From contig ML210208.1 in assembly GCA_004369085.1 (NCBI GenBank), positions 40,602-104,601 of the forward strand: a DNA stretch of 64,000 bases, in the 5' to 3' direction. Shown piece by piece: positions 20,700-30,164 of the stretch. The position numbers were made by a program, and so were the translations under genes. The notes below the pieces were generated by a model. That model saw nothing but the letters and a program-made list of their open reading frames with translations. It ran no database searches and was not told the DNA's origin. Numbering within the stretch: position 1 is the stretch's first letter; the number at the start of each line of letters is the position of its first letter. Source of the DNA: Coprinopsis marcescibilis (lineage: Eukaryota; Basidiomycota; Agaricomycetes; Agaricales; Psathyrellaceae).

Positions 20700-23600
20700 T
20701 CACGCAACATGAGGAGCAGGAACAGGGTCGGGAACAAGTGCAGCAGGCGCAAATTCACTGCTGGAAATAAATTCCGCGAGCGGAGGTGATGATGCACCAG
20801 AAACCCGCGCCGCCTCCCCGTTCCCAAAAGCCAGCGCAATACGCGAGTCCACAGAACCATTCACCCGCTTCTCCCTGGCAACATTGCCGAGTTCCGAAAG
20901 TGAAGGAAACGTAAACTCCTGTTGCTCCTCGGTTTCTTCGCGACTGGCATCAACGACATCCGTCGACAGAGTCTTGACATCAACCGATCCTCCAATACCC
21001 GGCCAAACACCGTTCAAGCTGATACTCCCCGAGAGGCTAGGTGGGGTACTAGTCTTCTCCCTAACGCTTCCCCGCTTCGAAGATCCCATCCGAATACTGC
21101 TCGGCCTCTTAAGAATCGCGTCGGCCAACAGGACGTTGAACCCTCCTTCTTCCTCATCCTCTTCACCATCCTCGTCCTGAAGCGTCGGCTCGCCTTCGCC
21201 TTCATTTTCCTCTTGACCCTCGCCAGAAGCAGCCCCTAGAACTTGACCCAAAGATCCGCCATTGACAACATTCACAGACACATCCTGCACCAGCATTCCT
21301 CTCCCACTATGTCCACGCCCCTTCCTCCTTCCCCGCTCCTGCGTCCATGATGATATCGGACTCGAAGGTCCTCCCAAATCCGGAGAAAGACTCCCAAGCT
21401 TACTCGACGGACCGATCCCATTCATCCACAACGATGAGTGCGTCCCATTCATCAGGCCTATTCCCATACCTGTCCCAATCGACCCATGAGGAGGGTGAAT
21501 TGGGCTCAGAGGGTGAGGTACGGATGACGGAGTCGAGGGGGAGAATATAGCGGGTGACGATGGTCGCGGGGCGTGAGTCATTGGATGTACGGGAAATGCA
21601 TGCATCCCGCTCAATGGCATCATCCCTGGATGAATAGGACTCTGCAGTGTCTGCATATGTCCTCCAGGCCCGATACCACTCAAGCCAAGAGGTACGATGG
21701 GAAAGAGTTGCGGCTGAGGTCCTTGAATGTGTCCGGGATACGGGAGATGGGAAAATGCAAACGATGTCTGCATTCCCATGGGGCTTTGAGGGTTGGACGA
21801 GTGAGGATGAAATGGGAGAAGTGGGTAAGCGCCAGAAGGAAGAGAAGGATGAGAGGAGTTCGGTGAAAGTGGCCCTTGAGTAGGCGGTGAGCTGGGATGA
21901 GGTTGTTCGAAAGTCAATGATCCCGCTGATGTTTCAGCTGAAGGGGTCTCCGAAGCGACATGCTCTGCAGAAGATGTCGCTCTTGAGAGTGATTCGGCCG
22001 CCTTCTTCTCCGTCGGTCCCGACTCCGCTCCAAAATTGGATTCTATTGGAGCGTCACCAGGCACCGAAGTCGATCCTGGACCTGAATCATCCACCTGTGC
22101 GTCGGATCCACTATTGATCCCGTCGTCGATATCGGGTGGAGCGTCGGCTTTATCTTCAGTGTGCGCGAATTCTGGTACAAGGCCCTGACCGTTGATAGAA
22201 CTCGGTCCACCCTGTGGGTATGGACTCTCTTCTGGCAACGTGGAAGGGGCGGGTGGAACGACGGGTAGCAAATGTTGTCCATGTTGGCTCAACGAAGTGA
22301 CATAATGGGCATATGCCTGCATTTGATGCATCATATGGTGAATCTGCGCCTGAAGCTAAGAAGGCCATCAGTGGCGTGGTCGAACTAGAAATAATAGCAA
22401 GCTTACCTCTCCCTCGCGCCTCCGCCAAGTAGCGTTCTCCCAACGAAGTGCATCACGTTCCTGCGAAATCTTGTCGATTTCAATCTTCGTCTTTTCCTCT
22501 CTGAGCCGCGCAGCTTCCAAAGCTCCCCTCAAGGAAGCCAATTGTGTTTGAGCAGACAGTGTGACCGTTGTTCCAGAACTCAAGAAAGCGGGGGATTGAT
22601 ATGAAGAGGATGGTGAAGGGGGGTTCGCAGAAGCCGATGATAACCCCGCTCCTGGAGTGCTAGGCCGACCTTCCCTAGGTGTGGGCGCGCGACGTGGTGT
22701 GCCGGAAGCGGACCCATTCGTACGTGTTGAAAGAGGCGCCAGACCTGATACACCCCACGAATTCTTCGATCGTCCGTGCTTTGAAGACGTTGCCGATGAT
22801 GACGACGCCCTAGACTGCGGTCTTGAAACAGATGATGCCAAAGAGTTGGTTCCTGTCGAGTACGGTGATGCCGATGACGAAGATTCAGGATTATTAAGAG
22901 AGGGGAAAGTTACTTCTGCCGCCACCTCGTCTAGTTTCGATTCATGGTCTACAAATCGTTGAGGTGGAGTTTCTATAGTGCTCGACTTCGCGATGGTTGG
23001 CGCATAAGGGAGCGGAGCACTCCCCGACAGAACCTCGGATGTCGAACTGGTACCGCTACCGGCTGGTGCTTTTGGCTGAAATCTCGGGTGCTGATTTGAT
23101 CCTCCGCCAGACATTGAATTGTCTTTAGGGGTATTCAATTCATCAGCTCCGTCCCAGTCCCATGGGCCTTTCTCAACCCCGCGTGGACGAGTTGAAACAA
23201 TTGGACCGGAAGTTGTGCCCTCTGGCTTTGGTGTGCCGTCTGATTCGTTCAACCGATCGCTGTCCAGATGATCTCTCGTGGGGGATGTTAAAGAGGAAGG
23301 TGCTGTGGAGGTGGAGGAGCATGTCGTGGCTTCGGTGGCGATGGAAGAAGAAGCGGAAGATGTGGTGGAAGCAGCGTCCAAATTGGCGGTCGAGGATGTT
23401 AAAGAGTCGAACGAGAGCAATTGAGGCGAACGTGGCGATGGTGGGTGGTCTGGGTGAGGAGACCGCAGGTGAGAAAGCAATTCCACAGGGTCGGTGGAAG
23501 ATTCTGGTGGTGACCGAGATCGCGACCTCGAGCGTGAATCGTGATGAAGAGAAGAAGCCGGCATAGATGGTGAGGTGTAGGTATCTGACAAATGTGGGTT

Positions 23601-24293
23601 ACATTGCGAAGGGGATGAATGCGAGGGTTCGCCTCGTTGCGGACGTGATGTGGATGGTTGAGGATAAGAGAATGAGGAAACCCTGGAATGGGACGGGGAC
23701 GCCGACAAACGGTCTTCTGCACCCGCGCGGTCCCCAGCAGTCGTCGGTGAGGAAATATCAGCCTTCCCCTTTCCAACAGCAGTCAGACCAGTCGATTTAA
23801 GCTTTCCACCCTTGATCAGCTCTTTGACCGGGTCCTTCCCTCGCTTCCTCCTTTCCTTGGGGCGCGAACTCCGGGCAAGAGCTCCCGAAGTGGCGGCCTC
23901 CTGTTGGCTTTGGGTGGACCCGCCATCTGCATCGTGTTCAACTGTCCCGAAACCATCTCGCTCACTCCCAGCACGACTCATCCGCCTCTTCATAGCGTTC
24001 TCGACAACGGCGGGGGGTGAAGCCCGAACGTCCGCGGAATGTTTTCCTTTGACTATGGAGTCACGGCGGGGGGAAGACGGGCCTGCAGCCGACACTTGCA
24101 CTGCTTCACTATTGTCTCGGGTTGCCGATTTGAAGGTACTCCTGAATGTTGGCAAAGTTCCAGACTTCCAGATATACGCTGAGCCGGCAAGAACGAGTGC
24201 GGCCACGGTGGTCGCGACCAATACCGTCGGGTCCCCGCCTACTCCGGTGTGCTGTTGTTGGTGGTCGCTGGCGCCGCCAATACCGTCATGCAT
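20700..24293 (-). CDS. Large Ser/Pro-rich protein with N-terminal membrane segment and central coiled coil
   Basis: Two long minus-strand frames join through one 51-bp intron (22356-22406, GTAAGC...CTTAG), giving about 1160 residues. Near the N-terminus is one hydrophobic segment, TVLVATTVAALVLAGSAYIW, after a short Gly/Gln/His-rich leader, so the protein is likely anchored with its bulk on one side of a membrane. Most of the chain is low-complexity Ser, Pro, Thr and Gly with RSRSRSRSPPESS-type runs. A predicted coiled coil crosses the intron: LASLRGALEAARLREEKTKI, ISQERDALRWENATWRRR, then LQAQIHHMMHQMQAYAHYV. The second half is Pro/His/Gly/Ser-rich with acidic patches (EEDEEEGG). No catalytic motif is seen and I do not recognise the family. 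Start choice: Met at 24293 (MHDGIGG) sits close to the membrane segment; an in-frame Met at 24350 is the alternative. Confidence 0.72.
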
Positions 24294-24763
24294 GATATGC
24301 AAGATAGAAATTGAACCAAAAGACACAACGGAATACGACCTGTTTGTCAAGGGGGTGTTTGTGGAGCTGTGTCTCGTCCTGATCGTCTGGTTTAGGACAA
24401 CGACAGTGTCCTTGTCCCCAGACGGACACTACAACGACCAGGGTGAGCAAAGACGGCGAGGACGGGAACAAAGGGACCTACAGATTTGGGACGAAGAACA
24501 CGAGGGATATGGGGGAGAAAGGGATATGCGTTGTAGTTTTTGCGGCGACGAGACTTTCAGGCACAACCGTCCGCAGGATGGAACTGAATCAGTATCGTGG
24601 GAGGACATAGCAACTCCGCTTGGATCCGAGGTTCGGCCAAGTGTCCTCCGCGTCTCCTCCGTCGTTCCCCTCGTGGCACTACGTGATTATCACTTTACGG
24701 CAGAACGGCAGTTATTGACTAGCTTATATAGATTAGAAACAGCCCTGGTGCAGACGTTGAACC

Positions 24764-26504
24764 ATGCCTAATCCCGCTCGCAACCACAAGTCCCTCGCCT
24801 TGATTGTTTGCGGTAAAACAACCGGAAAAACGCATGCAGAGAATGGGGATTACGTCGACATTTACAAGCGGTTCCTTACTGCTTCCCTAGATTCTCTCAA
24901 GCCCAAGGAACAGGCTTCGAGCTTGGAGAATCCGAACCACTCTGACAATCCTGGATCACAGCCTCTTTGGCAATTTACCATCGACCCATATGATGTTTTC
25001 CTCGACCAACCGCTTCCAATCGACGAGAAGCTCAATGACTATGACGGTATCATCATCACAGGTTCCCGTGCGTCCTCTTAATCTTTCTGCAGTTAAATTG
25101 TCAATTGATTCCATTCAATTGGTAACAGCCGCCTCTGCGTACGACAACGTGCCCTGGATCAATAACCTCGTTGAATTCACAAAGCATGTCGCCGATACAA
25201 GACCCAAGATCAAACTTATCGGTGAGCAGACACGCACCACCTTCTATTTTGCACAGAGTTCTGCCGTGCTATCGGATTGCTACATTCTCCCAAGGGAGAG
25301 TTATCACCGCGTGGATGCCCCACTGCTTCTGCGTTTCGCAGGAGAGAGACATTCATTTCATTACCCATAATAGCTGACAGTGGAGCATGAGGCTACACAA
25401 TAGCACTGGTATCCATCACTGCAGCGACCCCAGCGGCGGGTACCAATGGTAGGTGTTTGGCTGTGCAGACGAGAACACTCAGGAATGCCTCCGTCCTGAT
25501 ACATCTGTCAATTCCGCCGCGTTACAGCGTTCTTGTATCGCCCTGGCGCTCATAAGTGTCAGGGATCATATAAGATTTGGGGAGGACACACCACGAGACC
25601 TTACAGCTTAGGGGTACAGATGCAGCTGGACCTGGTCTTCCCATGCTCTTCGAGCATCGTGCATTGTATCTAGACTACAGTGGCGAACATCAACCCAACG
25701 GCGTGTGCCTTTTCATCTCCTTACGACACACAGTGGCCTACGGTGGTTCCGCCAAGTAGCTTTACGGTTTTCAACGAGCTGCACCATTTTAAAACTTGTC
25801 CATCCAGACCAGATATTAAAAACGCGCATCGTTTCTGATTTCCTATTTCCTTGCCTCATGTTTACGTCTCCTGACGCATACTAACACTTTCTTACGTTCA
25901 GGCATCTGTTTCGGACACCAAATCATCGCCCGTGCATTGGGCGGTGAATGCGTCCCCAACAGCGGTATTTGGGAGGTAGGCCCCACACCCATTACCCTCA
26001 CGGATCTTGGAAAACAGATCTTCGGCGTCGACTCAATCGTAAGCCAATGACATTCACCGATAACGAAAAGAATCCATATCTAATGTTTTTCAGAACCTGG
26101 AAGAGATGCACCGCGACCACGTCCCCGCAGACCGAGTCCCTCCATCCTTCGAGATACTCGGGTCCACATCCATCTCCGCAAACCAAGGCATGGTCCGGTT
26201 CTACCCAGCCTCAGAATCGGACGTGCCAAGGGCAGCACCCTCGTTGCCGCCTTCCATAACGGACGGCGTAGAAACGCAAACACCCATTCTAAACCTGCCA
26301 CTGCTCCAGAAGATCCAGATCTTCACCGTGCAGGGGCATCCAGAGTGGCACGAGAAGGTGCTGACACCACTTGTGGAAGAACGAGGGAAGTCGGGTATAA
26401 TTGACGCTCCCACTGCTGAGGATGCTATGCGAAGACGGTTCTGGAGGAATGATGGTGTTCCAGTTGCTGGGCCAGTTATTTGGTCCATTCTAGGCGTAGA
26501 GTAG
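24764..26504 (+). CDS. Class I glutamine amidotransferase-like protein
   Basis: Stand-alone GATase-1 fold protein of the GMP-synthase-like / fungal class I glutamine amidotransferase group. Exon 1 starts MPNPARNHKSLALIVCGKTT. DYDGIIITGS marks the oxyanion strand, completed after a short intron as PASAYDNVPWI. After a second intron (25222-25901) comes GICFGHQIIARALGGE with the nucleophile Cys of the C-F-G-H-Q elbow. The last exon gives NLEEMHRDHVPADRVPPSFE and FTVQGHPEWHEK, where His and Glu of GHPE complete the catalytic triad. It ends at TAG before 26504. All three triad residues are present, so hydrolase activity is plausible, but no synthase domain is attached and the acceptor is unknown. 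The intron that splits the domain before the nucleophile exon is about 680 bp, more than ten times the local norm. Confidence 0.85.
25222..25901 (+). other. Unusually long (680-bp) intron in the amidotransferase gene
   Basis: The donor GTGAGC follows KIKLI-G and the acceptor CAG precedes the exon for GICFGHQ, so the splice joins ...LIG-ICFGHQ in frame. Both borders are well formed. The interior holds short open frames on the plus strand (for example 25577-25759) without recognised content. No terminal inverted repeats or poly-A stretch were spotted. Other introns in this window are mostly 50-65 bp. Confidence 0.75.
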
Positions 26505-27208
26505 GGCAAACATGGATGTCCGCCAAGGGTATGTTTCGTGGAGATTGCAATTTAAGGGCACCCAGATGAAAGAATGATTAGAAGTTCGTTGCGTCCAGAA
26601 GTCTCAACAACGGAGCCCTTATCTAGGACGATGTGGACATCACTTTCCTGTTTAGCATGCAGGTCTTCAGTACTGAGGACGTGGATCTTAGCGAATCGGG
26701 AACATGAAGCTCGAAGCTTGTGCATGTCAACCTTCCTATTTCGGAACGGAGAGAGCTGAGCGCTGAGCATTTGAACCGACTCTCTTGACGCCTGATCCGC
26801 CTTTCTTGCCCAAGTTTGGAAACCATCTTTCAGTTTATGGACATCCGTTTGGACAACCAAGTGAGAGTAAGGTAAGAGGAATCTTGTCCTCCGACTCAAT
26901 GTCTAAAGTCTGGGGATGTATAATATTTATGGAGAACTTTTCAATGACTGGTAAAAGACTGGCCATTTGCTTACCCCTAGCATTTCACCACAACATCTCC
27001 GAAAACCCACAGCATCAAAAAACGCCCAAGTTACTCGAACAAAAGCGAAAGCAGAAAGTCCACGAGATGAATATAAGAGCATACAGTACACTAAACAGAT
27101 AAAACCGGCACGAAACCAGGAAAAGCGAAAGCAAAGGTAGTGAATGTGGAATAGTTGAAATGAGAATATCAACGCCAAACAGGTATACGTGTAGACCGGT
27201 ATCATATA
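26505..27208. other. Convergent intergenic region
   Basis: About 700 bp between the 3' ends of the amidotransferase (+) and SNARE (-) genes. A 115-codon minus-strand frame (26552-26899) lacks a recognisable domain and I do not call it a gene. Probably two 3' UTRs. Confidence 0.5.
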
Positions 27209-28241
27209 TCATGTCTTTAGCACAATAATTAGAATCAATAGCACAAATATAAGCACTCCGATCATGAACACCGAACCTAATGAACACATTCAGCCGACAT
27301 ACGTCGAAACAAGCGACAATGCAACTCACTGTTCTCTTTAATCCCCTTTGCGACCCTATCCAACCTCTTCTTCGCCGAGCCAAGCCTGCCCGCCGTTCCA
27401 TCTATCCCTGCATCCAAATCCTCTAACAATCCTTGGTGGACCTCGAGCTCGTCCCCGATCTGCAACGAAATATGATGCTGCCGGTTAATTGAGTGGGAGA
27501 GCTCGTCCAGCCGCTGGTCCTGGTCCTGCATCATAAACCGCTGGCTTTGCAGAAGCACCCCCGCTTCGTCAGAGGAGCCGTCGTCGTCCCGTTCCACCAC
27601 CCTAGGATCATCTTTGTACGGTGGAAATACGGTGGTGGAGTCTGTACGTGTGTGCGCGGCGGCCGAGGACGGTGTCGAAGAGGAAGAGGATAAGAAGAGA
27701 GCAGCTTTTTTGGAGGTTAGGTCGTGGTTGCCGCTAGAGAGACCGATGGAAGGTAAAGGTTCACGGGGGACGGGTGAAGCGGATGATGATGACCCAGTTG
27801 ACGAGGATGAGTCTGGATTTGACCGGGTTGCTTCCTGTTGTTTGGATTTGAAACTGAATCAAGCACAAGATGGCAGTCAGTCGCGTATTCAATAGCCTGG
27901 ACCATACAAGATGTAAATAAAAACACCAAGACTAACCTTGGAACTCCCTCCGCGTCGACACCCAACATCCCTCTCATTCGCTCGTACTGGTTCTTAAGGA
28001 GGCCCACCGCTTCGGATTCTCCTTCCTTTTCCTGCATGGCTAGAACACCATTCCGCAGTTGCTCGAGGTTTTTCTTGATCTGCGAGAGGTTTAGGGAACT
28101 CGTTGGCGTTGAGACTGGGTTCAAGTCGTGCAATGGTGAGCTCTGGTTCCCGAAGCTGCTTGGGAGGGTCTGAAGACGCTGCCGCTCGAGAAGCAGAGAC
28201 AGGGTCTTCGTAGAGACTGCTGTAAGCTTTGCTAAAGACAT
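27209..28241 (-). CDS. Tail-anchored Qc-SNARE, syntaxin-8-like
   Basis: Membrane-fusion SNARE of endosomal/late-Golgi trafficking type. The N-terminal part has MSLAKLTAVSTKTLSLLLER and helical segments (LSQIKKNLEQLRNGVLAMQE, EAVGLLKNQYERMRGMLG). After an intron and a Ser-rich linker, the SNARE motif runs through MQDQDQRLDELSHSINRQHH, ISLQIGDELEVHQGLLEDLD and TAGRLGSAKKRLDRVAKGIK. The Q in EVHQG is at the ionic zero layer. The last exon, after a 54-bp intron, supplies a C-terminal anchor VFMIGVLIFVLLILIIVLKT followed directly by TGA (27209-27211), as expected of a tail-anchored SNARE. The order of blocks fits the syntaxin-8-like Qc group. The frame is open upstream of 28241 to about 28290 (FGDLELPFAQTS), so an extra 5' exon is possible. 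Confidence 0.85.
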
Positions 28242-28365
28242 TGAGGTTTGTGCGAAAGGTAGCTCGAGATCGCCAAAGCTTGTGATCTACAGGCTCAGAA
28301 TTCTTAACAACGATTTGAGCTGCTGTAAAGTGATAGGAATACAAAGGCAGCTCACAGGTTAACAA

Positions 28366-29581
28366 ACGACAGCTTTTCCTACGCGTCTAATTTCTAACCG
28401 CTGCGCTGAGTACCAAACTACTGCGTCGCAGTCAATCCCACCGTGCGTCACGGTTTCCGCTGTCAAATTGAATCTCCTTCCTTCAAGTTCCTCACAAGAG
28501 AACCCAAGTACAATTTCACCCTCAATAGGTTAAGAGAGTAATTTTGGATGCCTTCCCTCCGTTATTGAAGCCGAAAGCTCCCAGGCAAGAGCAGAGTAGA
28601 ACAAAGATCGGTGAGGAAGAGGAGAAGGAGGTATTGTGTTGCCCGACAGTTGGACTCGGAGATTCCATTGCACTCGGCAACGCCAAGCCAACCAAACCGC
28701 GCCTGCCAGGCTGCACAAAGGATTAGTCAGCTCTCTGCCGATGCGGTCATGCCGCCTGATCGGAGCCGACATCACTCTGGGAAGTACTTTCCCTGAGCGC
28801 TTGAGCATTGTCCAAAGGCGATTTGGCCAGGTGGGCATGCTTAAAGGTTTGAATGTTACCAAACTACCAGAATAACTATGACCCTGACTACAGTAGACTA
28901 ACAGTTGCCTTGAATCTGTTCAAGCCGGGAGGGCAGTCATTAAGCCCACTGCGCATCGTATTTGAAAGGCTTGCCCAGTCCAGTCTAAAGCGAGTGGTAT
29001 CACGGGCTACGTTGGTTGCAAGCAGGCTATCCGGCACAACCCACAATTCTCAAACAGTCAATGAAAAAGAAGCATTTGGCGCCTATAGTCACTGCACCAA
29101 GCATTGTGTGGAGAAACGCGTTCAAGAACTTAGAAGGATCTGATGTGTCTCCGGCTCCGTCATCCGGTTGTACTTATGCGCAACCCTGATGTCCGCGCAC
29201 AGTTGCAACCCTCACGATCGTGAGGCCATCCTCCGGTGCTCGGCACCGAGGGCGGTAGGTTCAAAGTTTTAATTAAAGAGAAAGGCTACTACTCCTACGT
29301 TTGAAAAGGGCTTTGGCTCAGGAATAAAGTTTCATGAAGATAAAGTAGCTCTCAGGCGGGCAGTGGAATTTGTAGAGCGAGAGATGCCATTTTACTCAAC
29401 CAAAACAGTAATGACTTCTAAGCAATAAAGGAAAGTAACTTCTAATGCGGCATAGGTTCAGAAACAATTCGCGTCCATAGCAGATTCTAAGCCCAGCTGA
29501 GAGGGCAGTTAGCTGAGAGCTACGGCCAGGTAAATAATTAGTAGTACATACCATGCATGAGTCTCAGTTTAAGCTGAAAGA
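28366..29581. other. Gene-poor interval with two hairpins
   Basis: About 1.2 kb between the SNARE gene and the hydrophobin gene. Open frames on both strands around 28530-29143 overlap each other and show no recognised domain. The only structure noted is a pair of adjacent perfect inverted repeats at 29210-29248, listed separately. Confidence 0.5.
29210..29248. repeat. Two adjacent perfect inverted repeats
   Basis: CCTCACGATCGTGAGG at 29210-29225 is a perfect 16-bp palindrome. Eight bases further on, CGGTGC-TCG-GCACCG at 29234-29248 is a 6-bp stem with a 3-base loop. They lie about 330 bp beyond the stop codon of the minus-strand hydrophobin gene. Confidence 0.7.
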
Positions 29582-30054
29582 TTAAAGGCCGATGTTAATC
29601 GGGGTGCAACCGAGAGCGACGACGCCGTCTGTTAGATGGTAAAGCGGACGTTGGTTACCAACAGTGTAATATTATTACAAGTCCAAAACGGTGTCTCGAC
29701 TTACTGAAATTGTTGTTGCTGCAGCAAACCTGCTGGAGGTTGCTGAGATGATGGCAACGCGTTAGCCATGGCAGCAGAGGAGGAATGAACCCTGGCGCCT
29801 ACGTACCATTTGGATCCTCCCCCAGCGCCGACGACATTTACAGCCGTGCACGACACACCGACATTACCCGAGAGCTTGCTAACATCAATATTCAATCCGG
29901 CGAGCAACGTTTTGGTGCTGTTGTCGAGGTTGTTGGCACTCTGTGACTTGTTGCAGCACTGGACCTGGCCACCGTTGCATTGGTTGGTGTCGGTCGCAGA
30001 GGTCGCGAGCACGAGGGCAGAGACAAAGAGTGCGGAGAAGACCTTGAAGAGCAT
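29582..30054 (-). CDS. Class I hydrophobin
   Basis: Secreted, self-assembling surface protein of fungal aerial structures. Three exons: 30054-29807, 29742-29705 (38 nt) and 29628-29582 (47 nt). They join to a 110-residue protein. Residues 1-20 are a signal peptide (MLFKVFSALFVSALVLATSA). All eight cysteines follow the class I spacing: CNGGQVQCCN gives C1-C3, VGVSCTAVNV gives C4, SKCNLQQVCCSNN gives C5-C7, and VALGCTPINIGL gives C8 at the C-terminus. The C-x(n)-CC...C...C-x(n)-CC...C order, the TPINI end and the hydrophobic loops are diagnostic. C5 is created across the first splice junction (TG|C), which supports the model. Without splicing the frame runs on to a 117-codon artefact lacking the last four cysteines. 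The gene stands alone in a gene-poor stretch. Confidence 0.93.
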
Positions 30055-30157
30055 TTGCTTGTAAGAGGGCGGGGCGAAGAGATGAAGATGGCAGGAGGAA
30101 ACAAGAGATGATTTGGCTGACTGGATATGGGATCCACGTTCTCAGAGACCTACCCTC

Positions 30158-30164
30158 TTTATAT
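30158..30164 (-). promoter_or_regulatory. Candidate TATA box of the hydrophobin gene
   Basis: ATATAAA on the minus strand, about 105 bp upstream of the hydrophobin start codon. The distance fits a fungal TATA element with a short leader. Position and sequence are the only evidence. Confidence 0.45.

Noticed and set aside
23812..24771. 319-codon plus-strand open frame
   Set aside because: Lies antisense to the Ser/Pro-rich protein and its promoter; its composition mirrors the low-complexity gene and it has no domain.
26552..26899. 115-codon minus-strand open frame between two convergent genes
   Set aside because: No recognisable domain, no supporting splice structure; more likely 3' UTR sequence.
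29582..29700. tRNA-like look (TTAGATGGTAAAGC and a TTGGTTACCAAC stem)
   Set aside because: The same bases are the last intron and last exon of the hydrophobin gene on the minus strand; no complete cloverleaf forms.
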